In this document: piece by piece, positions 48,667 to 59,370 of the stretch
How the letters are laid out: each line of letters starts with the position of its first letter
How positions within the stretch are numbered: position 1 is the stretch's first letter
Assembly: GCF_000156395.1 (NCBI RefSeq)
Contig: NZ_GG703819.1
Coordinates: forward strand, 915,938-979,937
Reading direction: 5' to 3'
DNA length: 64,000 nucleotides
Source: Providencia rustigianii DSM 4541
Lineage (GTDB): Bacteria > Pseudomonadota > Gammaproteobacteria > Enterobacterales > Enterobacteriaceae
The notes under the pieces: model-generated
Databases searched by the model: none
What the model saw: the letters and a program-made list of their open reading frames with translations, nothing else
Told to the model about the DNA's origin: nothing
Position numbers and translations under genes: made by a program

Positions 48667-49584
48667 ATGAATAACTTAAGAAAGTTAGATTTGAATCAAT
48701 TGGTGACGTTATCGGTATTATTGCGAGAACGCCATGTAAGTCGAGCGGCTGAGGCTTTGTATAAGAGCCAGCCTGCGGTCAGCCATGCTTTAAATCAATT
48801 GAGAGAATTATTTCAAGACCCCTTGCTGGTTCGTCGCGATGGCCAGTATCAATTGACCAGCAAAGCAGAATCTCTTTGCATCCCATTAAATGAAGCATTA
48901 AATCAGCTAGATGATTTGATTGCCCAAAAACAATTCAATCCACTGAGTTGCCAAAGACACTTTAATATTGCGATGTCAGACTATGGGGCGGCTTTAATCG
49001 CTGTAAAACTCGTTCCCTATTTACGCAAGTATGCACCAGATATTGACCTTAAAATATGGCATTGCAGTCGGGAAGAAATGCAAAATAAATTGCATGAAGG
49101 CAGTTTAGATTTAGCCTTTGGGGTATTTAATACACTGGATTACTCACTACGAAATCAAATTGTTTTTACGGATAAATTTGTCAGCATCGTTGACCCTCAG
49201 GTTTGTTCGCAGGGGAAGATGGATTTAATAGATTGGGTATCATACCCCCATATTTTAGTGAGTATGAAACCTTTCGATGCTAATGAAATTGATCATCAAT
49301 TACAATTAATTAATCAACAACGCCGTATTGCAGTAACAGTGCCTTATTGGCAAATTGCGCCCCAATTATTAATGGGAACTAATTTGATTTTAACCCTAGC
49401 CCAAAAAGCTATTCCCTTGTCCATGTCAGACAAATTTACGCTATTTACGCCCCCATTACCTCTCCCTGATTTGGTTTTCCAAATGATATGGCACCAACGC
49501 AGTGATACAGATAAGGCCGTATATTGGCTGAGAGAAACAATCGTTGAACTCTTAAACGAGGAAGGTGAGTTTTATTATGAATAG
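48667..49584 (+). CDS. LysR-family transcriptional regulator
   Basis: A 305-residue LysR-type protein. The N-terminal helix-turn-helix is LDLNQLVTLSVLLRERHVSR followed by AAEALYKSQPAVSHALNQLR (residues about 7-46). The remainder is a periplasmic-binding-protein-like effector domain (FNIAMSDYGAALIAVKLVPY; LDLAFGVFNTLD). The sequence lies closest to the NodD/LeuO-like branch by its start. Divergent placement next to the YdcZ-type transporter suggests that as its target; inverted GAATAGT/ACTATTC segments at about 48595 and 48654 in the gap are candidate sites. The effector is unknown. Confidence 0.88.
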   Translation: MNNLRKLDLNQLVTLSVLLRERHVSRAAEALYKSQPAVSHALNQLRELFQDPLLVRRDGQYQLTSKAESLCIPLNEALNQLDDLIAQKQFNPLSCQRHFNIAMSDYGAALIAVKLVPYLRKYAPDIDLKIWHCSREEMQNKLHEGSLDLAFGVFNTLDYSLRNQIVFTDKFVSIVDPQVCSQGKMDLIDWVSYPHILVSMKPFDANEIDHQLQLINQQRRIAVTVPYWQIAPQLLMGTNLILTLAQKAIPLSMSDKFTLFTPPLPLPDLVFQMIWHQRSDTDKAVYWLRETIVELLNEEGEFYYE

Positions 49585-49642
49585 GCTATTTAGTGAAATA
49601 TTTGACGTTTTCATCCGTTATCGGGAAAACATCAGAAAGTAA

Positions 49643-49672
49643 AAAGCGAGAGCATCAGCCCTCGCTTTCTTT
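49643..49672. terminator. Terminator between LysR gene and fabB
   Basis: AAAGCGAG (49643-49650) pairs with CTCGCTTT (49661-49668) and inner GC/GC pairs, with an A-rich side to the left and TTCTTT to the right. It is suited to both convergent genes. Confidence 0.75.
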
Positions 49673-49702
49673 AGTCCTAACCAGAAACCTAACAAGGTTC
49701 GA

Positions 49703-50914
49703 TTAAGCTTTCAGTTTGCTCATTACCAGCGTTGCGTTTGTCCCGCCGAAACCAAAGCTGTTGGACATTACGGTATTCAGCGCTTGCTCTGTTGGCTGAG
49801 TCACGATATTTAAGCCAGTCGCTTTTTCATCAAGAGTTTCAATATTAATGCTTGGTGCAATAAAACCGTGCTCTAACATTAACAAGCTATAAATAGCTTC
49901 CTGAACCCCTGCGGCACCTAAAGAGTGACCTGTCATAGCTTTAGTTGCAGAAATTGCTGGGGAGTTATTACCAAACACTTCTTGAATCGCTTCCAGTTCT
50001 TTCGTATCACCAACCGGTGTAGACGTACCATGTGTATTGATATAGTCGATTTTATCAACACCGTGCATCGCCATTTGCATACAACGAACAGCACCTTCAC
50101 CTGATGGTGAAACCATGTCAGCACCATCCGATGTTGCACCGTAACCGACAACTTCAGCATAGATATGTGCGCCACGCGCTAATGCATGCTCTAATTCTTC
50201 AACAACTACAATACCGCCGCCGCCAGCAATAACGAAACCGTCACGGTCTTGGTCATAGGTTCTAGATGCTTTTGATGGAGTCTCGTTATATTTCGTTGAT
50301 AACGCACCCATTGCATCGAATTCACAGGTCATTTCCCAGCTCAGTTCTTCACCACCACCCGCAAATACCACATCTTGTTTACCCAGTTGGATCAGCTCAA
50401 CAGCATGGCCGATACAGTGTGCAGATGTTGAACATGCAGAACTGATTGAGTAGTTTACGCCTTTAATTTTAAATGGCGTTGCTAAGCATGCAGAGATACC
50501 GGAAGCCATTGCACGAGTTACCATATAAGGACCCACACCGCGTAAACCTTTAGCACGCATGCCATCTGAACCCGCAACTTGGTTACGTGGGGAACCGCCA
50601 CCAGAACCAACAACAACACCTGTACGTAGGTTAGAAACTTGGTCTTCTGCCAAACCCGAATCTTTAATTGCCTGTTCCATTGACAGGTATGCATAGACAG
50701 AGCAGTCACTCATGAAACGGCGGATCTTACGGTCAATCAAACCTTCGGTATCCAGTTTAACATTACCCCAGACATGGCTACGCAGCCCTGCCTCTTTGAA
50801 TTCTTCTGAGAAAGTGATCCCGGAACGACCTTCCTTCAGAGAAGCCAGTACCTCTTCCTGGTTATTACCAATGCTGGAAACAATACCTAGGCCAGTTATG
50901 ACTGCACGCTTCAT
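49703..50914 (-). CDS. fabB: 3-oxoacyl-ACP synthase I (KAS I)
   Basis: Condensing enzyme required for unsaturated fatty acid elongation. The catalytic triad is visible: Cys161 in [20 protein letters not shown], His295 in [15 protein letters not shown] and His330 in [12 protein letters not shown]. The 403-residue length and the start [18 protein letters not shown] match E. coli FabB. It is monocistronic, with a FabR-type operator and a possible FadR site in the 207-bp upstream gap, so it is expected to respond to unsaturated acyl supply. Confidence 0.98.
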   Translation of the reverse strand: MKRAVITGLGIVSSIGNNQEEVLASLKEGRSGITFSEEFKEAGLRSHVWGNVKLDTEGLIDRKIRRFMSDCSVYAYLSMEQAIKDSGLAEDQVSNLRTGVVVGSGGGSPRNQVAGSDGMRAKGLRGVGPYMVTRAMASGISACLATPFKIKGVNYSISSACSTSAHCIGHAVELIQLGKQDVVFAGGGEELSWEMTCEFDAMGALSTKYNETPSKASRTYDQDRDGFVIAGGGGIVVVEELEHALARGAHIYAEVVGYGATSDGADMVSPSGEGAVRCMQMAMHGVDKIDYINTHGTSTPVGDTKELEAIQEVFGNNSPAISATKAMTGHSLGAAGVQEAIYSLLMLEHGFIAPSINIETLDEKATGLNIVTQPTEQALNTVMSNSFGFGGTNATLVMSKLKA

Positions 50915-50972
50915 TCGTTACCTCATGTCTATAATTTTATGATGACGGGATTACTGTACTGGTTGTCACTTT

Positions 50973-50991
50973 AGCTTACACTTGTACGCTG
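50973..50991 (-). promoter_or_regulatory. FabR operator of fabB
   Basis: The 19-bp AGCTTACACTTGTACGCTG matches the FabR consensus palindrome AGCGTACACGTGTTCGCTG at 16 positions. It lies 59 bases upstream of the fabB start. Confidence 0.75.
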
Positions 50992-50993
50992 AA

Positions 50994-51010
50994 CAAGTCC
51001 GATCAGGGTA
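50994..51010 (-). promoter_or_regulatory. Possible FadR site of fabB
   Basis: AAGTCCGATCAGG partly matches the FadR half-sites (GGTCNGACC type). Its place directly next to the FabR box is the arrangement known for enterobacterial fabB. The match is partial. Confidence 0.4.
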
Positions 51011-51121
51011 AATATTTGTATTTTTTTTCATATAGCACAAATAAGGCTTTTATGTGACGGTAGCCTTACACCAATATCAGCGTTAGAATTTGAATATGAA
51101 TTTGCAATTACAGGTTTTAAC

Positions 51122-53152
51122 GTGAAAAAGATAGCTGTACAAACCGCCCACCTCAGTTGGAATGAAGAAGGAACACCGATTTCAGAACAATTTGAGGATA
51201 TCTACTTTTCTAACCAAAACGGGTTAGAAGAGAGTCGCCATGTGTTTTTACAAGGAAATCAATTCCCACAGCGATTTTTAACACACCAATATGAAACTTG
51301 TGTGATTGCAGAGACAGGATTTGGTACAGGATTGAATTTCCTAGCATTATGGCAGTTATTCAATCAGTTTAAAGCCGAAAATCCTCACGGAACTCTTCAG
51401 CGTCTACACTTCATCAGCTTCGAGAAATATCCGTTATCTCAGCAAGACTTAATCGCTGCTCATCGCTGTTGGCCAGAGCTTGCCGACCTTTCACAACAAT
51501 TATGCCAACAATGGCCGCCCGCACTGCCCGGTAATCATCGTATTATTTTAGAAAATGGCAGTATTGTCTTAGATTTATGGATTGGTGATGTTAATACGCA
51601 AATATCCGTACTTAATGATAATTTAAACAATAAGATAGATGCTTGGTTTTTAGATGGTTTCGCACCTTCGAAAAACCCTCAAATGTGGAGCGAACACTTG
51701 TTCACTACAATGGCAAAATTAGCCCGTTCTGGGGGAACTTTTGCCACCTTTACTGTTGCAGGTTTTGTGAAACGAGGATTGCAACAAGCTGGCTTTACGA
51801 TCAAAAAAATCAAAGGATTTGGTCAAAAGCGAGAAATGTTAACGGGAATATTAGAGAATAATTTGTCGAGTATTACTGCACCATGGTTTGCCCGACAACC
51901 CGCAAGTCGAACCGATGATATTGCCATTGTCGGGGGTGGATTAGCCAGCCTAGCACTTGCTAATTCACTGATTACACGTGGCGCCAACGTCACTCTATAT
52001 TGTCAAGATCAGCACGTTGCCCAGAACGCTTCCGGAAATCGCCAAGGTGCGGTCTATCCATTGTTAACGGGAACCGATTCACCATTAGAACGTTTTTTTG
52101 TTAGCGGATTTCCTTTCGCGACTCGTTTTTATCATCAGCTCTCAGCGAAAGGGTTAAAATTTAATGGGGAATGGTGCGGCGTCAGTCAAATCGCATATAA
52201 CGCGAAAGCGACAAAAAAAATTAATAATATGCTGCAAACAGAATGGCCAGAAGAATTCGCAGTAGGCAAGGACAGGCGGCAGCTTAGTGAATTAAGTGGC
52301 GTGGATGTGAACTATGGCGGGATCCATTACGCTATGGGAGGATGGCTATGCCCTGCTCAACTCTGTGAAAGCTTTGCTCAGTACCTCCGTCAACAAGGGG
52401 TTACATTCTGTTTTGACCATCAATTGACCGAGTTGACCCATACCGAACAAGGCTGGGAATTAACTCTAAATGGCGAGCAGAAAGCGTTTCATCAAACCGT
52501 TGTACTGGCAAATGGCCATCAGCTAAATCAGTTTGAACAGACAAAACGGCTCCCCATCACGCCTGTGCGGGGACAAGTTAGCCACATACCGACTAACCCA
52601 ACCTTGCAGCGGCTAAAAAATGTCTTGTGTTTTGAAGGCTATCTAACACCAGAAGATACAACTAATGGTCACCATTGCTTAGGCGCGAGTTATCAACGGG
52701 ACTATCTTGACATGGATTATCAAGAAGAAGAACAGCAAGAGAATTTGCAAAAATTACGCAATAGCTTACCGGAGGTGGATTGGGTTCAGCAGGTTGATAT
52801 TTCAGACAAGCAATCTCGCCAAGGTATTCGCTGCGTGATCCGTGACCATCTTCCCCTACTAGGTAATGTCCCTGATTTTGATGCATTGATGACGGTTTAT
52901 GAAAACCTACCTAATAAACAGGGGCAGCAGCAAACTATCCCTGACGCCCCTGTTTATCCAGATCTGTTCATTTTTGGTGCTCTAGGTGCCCGAGGGCTAT
53001 CTACCGCTCCACTGTGTGCTGAAATTTTAGCCTCCCAAATCTTTAGTGAACCGTTACCCGCAGATGACGAGGTATTAGCTGCGCTACATCCTAATCGTTT
53101 TTGGGTGCGAAAATTACTGGCTGGACGCCCGATAACGGCTAAAGATGCGTAA
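51122..53152 (+). CDS. mnmC: Bifunctional tRNA mnm5s2U biosynthesis protein MnmC
   Basis: Final two steps of mnm5s2U34 synthesis in tRNA. The N-terminal methyltransferase (MnmC2) covers about 1-250 with the SAM-binding motif [20 protein letters not shown] and the conserved [17 protein letters not shown]. The C-terminal FAD oxidoreductase (MnmC1) begins at about 265 with [19 protein letters not shown] and ends in [20 protein letters not shown]. The 676-residue length is normal. Translation starts with GTG, as in many orthologs. It is divergent from fabB, as in E. coli, and followed by a perfect 13-bp hairpin. Confidence 0.97.
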   Translation: MKKIAVQTAHLSWNEEGTPISEQFEDIYFSNQNGLEESRHVFLQGNQFPQRFLTHQYETCVIAETGFGTGLNFLALWQLFNQFKAENPHGTLQRLHFISFEKYPLSQQDLIAAHRCWPELADLSQQLCQQWPPALPGNHRIILENGSIVLDLWIGDVNTQISVLNDNLNNKIDAWFLDGFAPSKNPQMWSEHLFTTMAKLARSGGTFATFTVAGFVKRGLQQAGFTIKKIKGFGQKREMLTGILENNLSSITAPWFARQPASRTDDIAIVGGGLASLALANSLITRGANVTLYCQDQHVAQNASGNRQGAVYPLLTGTDSPLERFFVSGFPFATRFYHQLSAKGLKFNGEWCGVSQIAYNAKATKKINNMLQTEWPEEFAVGKDRRQLSELSGVDVNYGGIHYAMGGWLCPAQLCESFAQYLRQQGVTFCFDHQLTELTHTEQGWELTLNGEQKAFHQTVVLANGHQLNQFEQTKRLPITPVRGQVSHIPTNPTLQRLKNVLCFEGYLTPEDTTNGHHCLGASYQRDYLDMDYQEEEQQENLQKLRNSLPEVDWVQQVDISDKQSRQGIRCVIRDHLPLLGNVPDFDALMTVYENLPNKQGQQQTIPDAPVYPDLFIFGALGARGLSTAPLCAEILASQIFSEPLPADDEVLAALHPNRFWVRKLLAGRPITAKDA

Positions 53153-53156
53153 AAAT

Positions 53157-53190
53157 AATTAAGGCTGTCATCGGACAGCCTTAATTTTGA
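53157..53190 (+). terminator. Strong intrinsic terminator after mnmC
   Basis: A perfect 13-bp stem AATTAAGGCTGTC/GACAGCCTTAATT has an ATCG loop and is followed by TTTT. The A-rich left flank may also stop convergent transcription. Confidence 0.88.
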
Positions 53191-53220
53191 TTGAGAGTTT
53201 AATTAGTATTGCGCCATTCA

Positions 53221-53736
53221 TTACTGAATCATTAACTGCATCGCACAACGGTCAATGGCTTGGAAACCTGCATCAATTTCATGTTGAAGGATTTCCTGTA
53301 ATGGCTCAGTGAGTTGAGCGGGTTCTATAATCGTAAACCCGAGGCGTTGGTAATACGGTGCATTCCAAGCGACTTCACGAAATGTAGTCAACGTTACTTG
53401 GCTAATCTGCTGTATTTTTGCGAAACTAATAATTTGATTAATGAGTTTCTTACCTAGCCCCTGCCCTTGTGCTGATTGGCACACCGACAGTTCCACAATA
53501 TGTAAACTATCAGCCAATCTCTGCGCCATAATAAACCCCACCGGTTTATCATGCTGATCGACTGCCAGCCATTCCATACCTTGTGCAATACACTCAATAT
53601 GGTTGTCGACGGGCTGCACATCACTGTGGGCAATCCAATCAAATTTAGGATGTCCGGCAAAGGTTTGCCCCGCAGACTCTTCAACTGCGGGAAGACATTG
53701 GGCATCCGTTTGATTGGCTAATCGGATAGTGTACAC
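53221..53736 (-). CDS. GNAT-family N-acetyltransferase
   Basis: A 171-residue acetyltransferase. The acetyl-CoA signature is visible as SVCQSAQGQGLGKKLINQII (Q-x-x-G-x-G pattern) at about residues 85-104, with the preceding strands GFIMAQRLADSLHIVELSV and the following NAPYYQRLGF. The start is a GTG six bases after the yfcL stop with no clear ribosome site, which suggests coupled translation. It is not present at this spot in E. coli. The substrate (small molecule or protein) is unknown. Confidence 0.85.
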   Translation of the reverse strand: MYTIRLANQTDAQCLPAVEESAGQTFAGHPKFDWIAHSDVQPVDNHIECIAQGMEWLAVDQHDKPVGFIMAQRLADSLHIVELSVCQSAQGQGLGKKLINQIISFAKIQQISQVTLTTFREVAWNAPYYQRLGFTIIEPAQLTEPLQEILQHEIDAGFQAIDRCAMQLMIQ

Positions 53737-53742
53737 GGGAAT

Positions 53743-54015
53743 TTAACGTACCGTATCCAGCAGGGTTTTCCACATCCCAAGCACTAAAATTTGGTCTGGT
53801 GGTGTTAATTCTCCCGCTTTAATCGCATTTTGGATACTTTGCTCTACACGTTGATACAGTGCGTCTACGCTACTTTCGTTTTCGTCTTCAAGCTCTGCCA
53901 CTGCAAGGGTTAAGTGACCACGCAGATAACCACCAGCAAATAGTTCATCATCGCTGGCATGTTCAACCATATCATCAATTTTAGTCAGTATGCGTGTTTC
54001 AAAATCCGCAAGCAT
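53743..54015 (-). CDS. yfcL: Conserved small protein YfcL
   Basis: A 90-residue, acidic, helical protein of the YfcL family, function unknown. The sequence [20 protein letters not shown] followed by [20 protein letters not shown] matches E. coli YfcL closely in pattern. It lies between epmC (30-base gap) and the GNAT gene. Family position next to epmC is conserved in enterobacteria, but no biochemical motif is visible. Confidence 0.9.
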   Translation of the reverse strand: MLADFETRILTKIDDMVEHASDDELFAGGYLRGHLTLAVAELEDENESSVDALYQRVEQSIQNAIKAGELTPPDQILVLGMWKTLLDTVR

Positions 54016-54045
54016 GCTTATTCCTTACTGTAGTGAGTGATTCAA

Positions 54046-54594
54046 TTAAGCGAAAATATCTTCCGGATAAGGAAAAAGCTCCGCACAAAGTGGAGGCGTA
54101 TTGTAAAACGATTGTAACGCATTAATAAAGCGTAGCGGTCTTTCTGGGATACCTTTTTCAAGATATTCCATTACTTGCCCATGAACTTTACGTTTAAACG
54201 CAATACGGTCAGGTTCAAAATTTCCATCAAGATTGTCACAACTGACATTAAATGGGATCCCCGCCGCCACACAAAAAAACCAATCGAAAGCTTGGGGCTT
54301 AATTTCGACCACTTCAAACTCACATTGTGTTTTTGCATCGCGACCATCAGGGCAATACCAATAACCGTAATCTACTTGCTGGCGTCGTGCTTCTCCCGCA
54401 ATGCACCAGTGGGAAATTTCATGTAGCGCACTGGTAAAAAAACCGTGAGCAAACACAATTTGGTTGTATGGAGTGGTTTCATCGGCGGGTAAATAAATTG
54501 GCTCATCGTCCCCTTTGACTAACTTGGTGTTGTACTCTTCACCAAAACACTCTTCAAAAATATCAATTAGTTGCTGATAATGATGTTGACTCAT
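54046..54594 (-). CDS. epmC: Elongation factor P hydroxylase EpmC
   Basis: Hydroxylates the beta-lysyl-lysine of EF-P, the last step of EF-P maturation. The metal-binding region is visible in FTSALHEISHWCIAGEARRQ at about residues 54-73, and the segments DYGYWYCPDGRDAKTQCEFE and KPQAFDWFFCVAAGIPFNVS match the YfcM family. The 182-residue length is typical. It is placed yfcA-epmC-yfcL as in E. coli. Confidence 0.94.
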   Translation of the reverse strand: MSQHHYQQLIDIFEECFGEEYNTKLVKGDDEPIYLPADETTPYNQIVFAHGFFTSALHEISHWCIAGEARRQQVDYGYWYCPDGRDAKTQCEFEVVEIKPQAFDWFFCVAAGIPFNVSCDNLDGNFEPDRIAFKRKVHGQVMEYLEKGIPERPLRFINALQSFYNTPPLCAELFPYPEDIFA

Positions 54595-54611
54595 TGAATA
54601 CTTAAATTATT

Positions 54612-55415
54612 TTAAAATAATGAGAGAAACCAAGCTTTAATGACATCACCATGGCTGTCATTTAACAGCTTGATGCTCATAAGTAGTGAAATAACCACTA
54701 TCATTGGCCTGATAAGTTTTTGCCCTTTGGTTAAGACTAAACGCGCACCTAATCTTGCACCTAGCATTTGACCCGCTAGCATAACAAAACCTAGTGACCA
54801 AAGAACATGACCTCCGATAATAAAAAAGATCAACGACCCAAAATTGGAGGCAAAATTTAATAATTTAGCATGCGCCGTTGCTTTGGCTAAGTTATACCCA
54901 AGTAGTAATACATAGGCTAATGCTAAAAATGATCCCGTTCCTGGACCGAAAGCACCATCATAAAAACCCATGGTCATCCCTGCGGCGACACCAAAAATTG
55001 GCATACTGACACGCTGAGGTCGATCCTTTACACCAATAGATGGGGTGAGTAAAAAATAAACACCCACACAGATCACCATGACAGGTAACAACTGCTTCAA
55101 AAACGCCGTATCAATGGATTGAATTAAAATAGCCCCTAGCATTGCACCAATCATGGTCATCACAAAAGGGAATATTTGTTCTCGCAGGTTGATCGCTTTA
55201 CGTCGAATAAAATAGAGTGAGGCAGAAAAAGAACCACCTACCGCTTGTAACTTATTGGTTGCCAACGTTTCTACCGGAGTAATACCGACTGAAAGTAATG
55301 CAGGAATAGTGAGTAAACCGCCACCACCAGCGATCGAGTCAATAAAACCAGCCAGCAAAGCGACGAAGAAAAGAAGTGCATAAACTTCAGGAGCAACGGC
55401 GGTTAGCCAATCCAT
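54612..55415 (-). CDS. yfcA: TSUP-family membrane transporter YfcA
   Basis: A 267-residue inner-membrane protein with about eight helices, TauE/SafE (TSUP) family, thought to export sulfur-containing or organic anions; the substrate is unknown. The two signature motifs, one per half, are FIDSIAGGGGLLTIPALLSV (about 24-43) and GFYDGAFGPGTGSFLALAYV (about 152-171), each a glycine-rich conserved loop. It starts 17 bases upstream of epmC's frame in the same direction. In E. coli mepA lies between yfcA and aroC; here mepA is absent. Confidence 0.92.
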   Translation of the reverse strand: MDWLTAVAPEVYALLFFVALLAGFIDSIAGGGGLLTIPALLSVGITPVETLATNKLQAVGGSFSASLYFIRRKAINLREQIFPFVMTMIGAMLGAILIQSIDTAFLKQLLPVMVICVGVYFLLTPSIGVKDRPQRVSMPIFGVAAGMTMGFYDGAFGPGTGSFLALAYVLLLGYNLAKATAHAKLLNFASNFGSLIFFIIGGHVLWSLGFVMLAGQMLGARLGARLVLTKGQKLIRPMIVVISLLMSIKLLNDSHGDVIKAWFLSLF

Positions 55416-55554
55416 TTTATATTCCAGATAATTGAAATATTACGATGCAGATTTGTTATCTATCCATTAATCACTCGCGTAATCATGAATATCACAGCCC
55501 GGATGCATGATTCAATAAGGTCTCATCCCAACCTTTATAACGCACAGTGGATAT

Positions 55555-55580
55555 CCGCAGATATCCACTGAAAAACCTAT
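55555..55580. repeat. Perfect 11-bp inverted repeat downstream of aroC
   Basis: CAGTGGATATC and its exact complement flank a CGCA loop eight bases beyond the aroC stop. There is no U-tract on the minus strand, so it is more likely an mRNA 3'-end structure than a classical terminator. Confidence 0.6.
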
Positions 55581-55588
55581 CGTGCAAC

Positions 55589-56677
55589 TTATTCGAACGG
55601 TGCCATGGTCGGAATCACATCCGCACACTGACCACGATGGCGTAAAAAATGGTCCATTAAAACAATGGCCATCATCGCTTCAGCGATAGGAACAGCACGA
55701 ATACCAACACAAGGGTCATGGCGACCTTTGGTGATCATCTCAACTTCTTCACCATCACGGTTAAGGGTTTTGCCCGAAACAGTAATGCTTGATGTTGGTT
55801 TCATCGCAATATGGGCAACAATCGGTTGGCTGCTACTGATGCCCCCCAAAATTCCACCTGCATGGTTAGACGTAAAACCATGACGGTTGATTTCATCACG
55901 GTTTTCACTGCCTTTTAAGCTAACAACACCAAAACCGTCACCAATTTCCACACCTTTTACTGCATTAATGCTCATCAGCGCGTGAGCAATATCGGCATCA
56001 AGGCGGTCAAAAACGGGTTCGCCTAAGCCAGCAGGAACATTTTCGGCGATCACAGTCACTTTTGCACCGATGGAATCCCCTTCTTTTTTCAAGCCACGTA
56101 ACAGCTCATCAAGGGCATCCAGCTTACTTGGGTCTGGGCAAAAGAATGGGTTCTCTTCAACAATCGACCAATCTTTGATTTCACACTCAACATGGCCCAT
56201 TTGCGTTAAACAAGCCCGAATTTGAATGCCAAATTTCTCTTGCAGATATTTTTTCGCAATAGCTCCCGCCGCGACACGCATTGCTGTTTCGCGCGCAGAA
56301 GAACGCCCACCACCACGGTAATCTCGCATGCCATATTTTTGCTCATACGTATAATCAGCATGACCGGGGCGGAATACATCTTTGATTGCGCCATAATCTT
56401 GAGAGCGTTGGTCTGTATTTTCAATCAATAAACCAATGCTGGTTCCTGTCGTCACGCCATTAAATACGCCAGAGAGAATTTTAACTTGATCAGGTTCACG
56501 ACGCGCGGTGGTATAGCGCGAGGTACCCGGACGACGGCGATCTAAGTCGATTTGCAAATCAGCTTCTGTCAGCGCTAATCCAGGAGGAACGCCATCAACA
56601 ATACAGCCTAGTGCAATTCCGTGTGACTCCCCAAAGGTGGTTACACGGAACAGTTGTCCAATTGAATTTCCAGCCAT
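55589..56677 (-). CDS. aroC: Chorismate synthase
   Basis: Final enzyme of the shikimate pathway, FMNH2-dependent. Family signatures are intact: [20 protein letters not shown] at residues 14-33, [38 protein letters not shown] and the C-terminal [20 protein letters not shown]. The length of 362 residues equals E. coli AroC. It lies 103 bases downstream of prmB in the same direction, the order known from E. coli. Confidence 0.98.
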   Translation of the reverse strand: MAGNSIGQLFRVTTFGESHGIALGCIVDGVPPGLALTEADLQIDLDRRRPGTSRYTTARREPDQVKILSGVFNGVTTGTSIGLLIENTDQRSQDYGAIKDVFRPGHADYTYEQKYGMRDYRGGGRSSARETAMRVAAGAIAKKYLQEKFGIQIRACLTQMGHVECEIKDWSIVEENPFFCPDPSKLDALDELLRGLKKEGDSIGAKVTVIAENVPAGLGEPVFDRLDADIAHALMSINAVKGVEIGDGFGVVSLKGSENRDEINRHGFTSNHAGGILGGISSSQPIVAHIAMKPTSSITVSGKTLNRDGEEVEMITKGRHDPCVGIRAVPIAEAMMAIVLMDHFLRHRGQCADVIPTMAPFE

Positions 56678-56779
56678 CCCCGTTCCCTATTGTCTACTGT
56701 TAGTATGCTTGTAAACAAATATGATGTGATAAGTAATTATTATGTTGTATTTGATTATGCTGAGTAACGCAACCCTTGA

Positions 56780-57712
56780 TTAATCAATATATAAAGCAAA
56801 ATGCGCATGGTGCTCGACTAACTGTTCGCGAGTCAGCATAAATACACCATCACCACCAAATTCGAAATCTAACCAAATAAACGGAATATCCGGATATTGT
56901 TCAATTAAGTGAACCATGCTGTTACCCACTTCGCACACTAAAATCCCTTCTTCAGTGAGGAAACGTGGTGCGTTTGCCAGAATACGGCGCACTAATTTTA
57001 AGCCATCGCTTCCAGCAGCTAACGCCAGTTCTGGCTCAACACGGAACTCTTCTGGCAGATCGTCCATATCTTCCGCATCCACATAAGGTGGATTGGTCAC
57101 GATCAGGTCATATTTGACTTCCGGCATATCTCTGAATAAATCAGAACGAATTGGGATCACACGGTGCTCTAAACCGTGGTTGGCAATATTTTGCTCGGCA
57201 ACAGCCAGTACATCCGCTGAAATATCGACTGCATCCACTTCAGCTTCAGGGAATTCATGAGCGCAAGCAATAGCGATACAGCCACTTCCCGTACACAAGT
57301 CGAGAATGGTTTGTGGCTCGTCTGATAATAAACCGACAAAATGGTTATTAATCAGCTCACCAATCGGTGAACGTGGGATTAGGACGCGTTCGTCCACATA
57401 AAATTCATGTCCACAGAACCAAGAGCTGTTTGTCAGGTAGGCAACTGGAATACGGTCATTGATACGACGTAAAACACGTTCAATGATGCGGTGACGCTCC
57501 GTTGTTGTCAGGCGTGAAGTTAGTAGCTCATCCGGTAAGTCGAGTGGCAAATACAGGCTTGGCAATATTAACTGTAAAGCTTCATCCCATGGGTTGTCGG
57601 TACCGTGACCATAATAAATGTTTGCAGCGTTAAAGCGGCTCATTGTCCAACGTAAAATGTCTTGAATGGTATGAAGTTCTGCGACGGCTTCATCAACGAA
57701 GATCTTTTCCAA
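56780..57712 (-). CDS. prmB: Ribosomal protein L3 N5-glutamine methyltransferase
   Basis: Methylates Gln of ribosomal protein L3 during assembly. It is a class I SAM methyltransferase with the motif [20 protein letters not shown] and the glutamine-binding NPPY in [20 protein letters not shown]. The 310-residue length is right. The start codon is TTG (protein [18 protein letters not shown]) with AGGAG about nine bases upstream. It is upstream of aroC. A hut cluster, rather than the usual neighbour smrB, lies beyond. Confidence 0.96.
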   Translation of the reverse strand: MEKIFVDEAVAELHTIQDILRWTMSRFNAANIYYGHGTDNPWDEALQLILPSLYLPLDLPDELLTSRLTTTERHRIIERVLRRINDRIPVAYLTNSSWFCGHEFYVDERVLIPRSPIGELINNHFVGLLSDEPQTILDLCTGSGCIAIACAHEFPEAEVDAVDISADVLAVAEQNIANHGLEHRVIPIRSDLFRDMPEVKYDLIVTNPPYVDAEDMDDLPEEFRVEPELALAAGSDGLKLVRRILANAPRFLTEEGILVCEVGNSMVHLIEQYPDIPFIWLDFEFGGDGVFMLTREQLVEHHAHFALYID

Positions 57713-57854
57713 GAAGGGTTTCTCCTACCTGTCGATTAAAAGGGAAAATGGAATCGCTAAAGTTTGCCACGAAGTGAGAGACAAATCAGCAGATTAATGC
57801 AATAAAATGCACAGGAAGGCAGATCTTTAGTGATGTGTTGATGAAAACAAACAA

Positions 57855-57876
57855 GCCCTTAGCTCTCACTAAGGGC
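57855..57876 (-). terminator. Intrinsic terminator after the hut permease gene
   Basis: GCCCTTAG/CTAAGGGC stem with a six-base loop, followed on the minus strand by TTGTTTGTTTTC. It ends the hutU-hutH-permease transcript. Confidence 0.8.
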
Positions 57877-57903
57877 CGTTAATACAAATTCATTTAAAAT
57901 CTA

Positions 57904-59292
57904 TTAAGCCAACTCTTCCGCATCTTGGGCCTGTTTTTCAGGTTTTTTTACCCAAACTGCATAAGCAATTGTCAATAAAATTAACCAGCCCAGCCCCACA
58001 TACAACGCAATGCGTGTACTTTCAAAGTAACCAAGAACGCCGAAAATAAACAACATAAATGCAATGGCGAGGATTGGTGCGACAGGCCACATTGGTACTG
58101 GGAATTTCAATTGTTTCACTTGCTCTGGCGTCATTTGACGGCGCATTGCAAATTGCGACAATAAAATCATTAACCAGACCCAGATCGTGGCAAACGTTGC
58201 AATAGATGCAATCACCAAGAAAACATCTTCTGGAATTAAGTAATTTAAAACGACACCAATAAAGAGAACCAATACCATGACTAACACCGTCATCCACGGT
58301 ACGCCATTTTTGGTTAATTTAGTGAATGACTTAGGTGCCTGTCCTTCATGAGCCATACCGTACATCATGCGGCCTGCACCAAAAATATCACTGTTAATCG
58401 CCGAAATCGCTGCGGTGATCACCACCACATTCAAGATATTGGCCGCAGCTGATATGCCTAAGCTATCAAAAATTTGAACAAATGGGCTACCATTTTGGCC
58501 AATTTGATTCCACGGATAGATACACATCAGCACAAATAACGTTAATACATAAAAAAGTAAGATTCTGACGGGAACCGCATTGATAGCTCGGGGAATAGTC
58601 ACTTCCGGATTTTTAGCTTCACTCGCGGTGATCCCTATCACCTCTATCCCCCCAAAGGCGAACATGACAACGGCAAAAGAGGCAATGACACCGGCTACCC
58701 CATTTGGCATAAAGCCATTATGATCAAAGAGGTTAGAAACACCGACAGCATGGTCAGCCGATTGACCAAAGCCAAACATCATAATTGCCGCACCGCCTAC
58801 AATCATTGCAACAATTGCCGCCACTTTGACGATAGATAACCAAAACTCCATCTCGCCGAAGGTTTTAACATGGCATAAGTTAATCGCGCCTATAAAACAA
58901 ATAATACTCAGGACCCAAATCCATTGAGCGACATCAGGGAACCAGAGTTTCATGTATACCCCAAATGCTGTGACATCCGCTAAACAGACAATGAGCATTT
59001 CAAAGACATACGTCCAACCGGTAAAGAATCCCGCTCGCGCCCCAAGATAATGACTCGCATATTGTGAGAATGAACCGGCTAATGGGCTACGAACTGCCAT
59101 TTCACCCAACGCACGCATCACCATAAAAACAGCTGCGCCACCAATGATATAAGCAAGCAGAACCGCAGGCCCTGCGGTTTCGATTGCTTTTGCTGATCCA
59201 TAAAATAAACCTGTACCAATTGCAGAACCTAAAGCCATAAATCGGATGTGACGCGCAGAAAGACCACGCGTAAGTTGTGATGTGCTTTGCAT
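57904..59292 (-). CDS. APC-family amino acid permease, probable histidine uptake (HutT/ProY-like)
   Basis: Inner-membrane carrier of the AAT branch of the APC superfamily with about 12 helices over 462 residues. Signatures include [58 protein letters not shown] and [20 protein letters not shown]. The start at 59292 ([20 protein letters not shown]) has GAAGGA seven bases upstream; the frame runs to 59349 without support. Location directly after hutH implies histidine or urocanate uptake; sequence alone would also fit a proline-type permease (ProY). Confidence 0.85.
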   Translation of the reverse strand: MQSTSQLTRGLSARHIRFMALGSAIGTGLFYGSAKAIETAGPAVLLAYIIGGAAVFMVMRALGEMAVRSPLAGSFSQYASHYLGARAGFFTGWTYVFEMLIVCLADVTAFGVYMKLWFPDVAQWIWVLSIICFIGAINLCHVKTFGEMEFWLSIVKVAAIVAMIVGGAAIMMFGFGQSADHAVGVSNLFDHNGFMPNGVAGVIASFAVVMFAFGGIEVIGITASEAKNPEVTIPRAINAVPVRILLFYVLTLFVLMCIYPWNQIGQNGSPFVQIFDSLGISAAANILNVVVITAAISAINSDIFGAGRMMYGMAHEGQAPKSFTKLTKNGVPWMTVLVMVLVLFIGVVLNYLIPEDVFLVIASIATFATIWVWLMILLSQFAMRRQMTPEQVKQLKFPVPMWPVAPILAIAFMLFIFGVLGYFESTRIALYVGLGWLILLTIAYAVWVKKPEKQAQDAEELA

Positions 59293-59370
59293 GTTTTTTC
59301 CTTCGTATTTTTTATCAGTCGTTTCGAAGAGAGATAGCAGCCGGTACATTGCCGGCTACTTTTATAACAC

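Noticed and set aside
55555..55580. Palindrome after aroC as a terminator
   Set aside because: The stem is perfect but lacks a U-tract on either strand; listed as a repeat instead.
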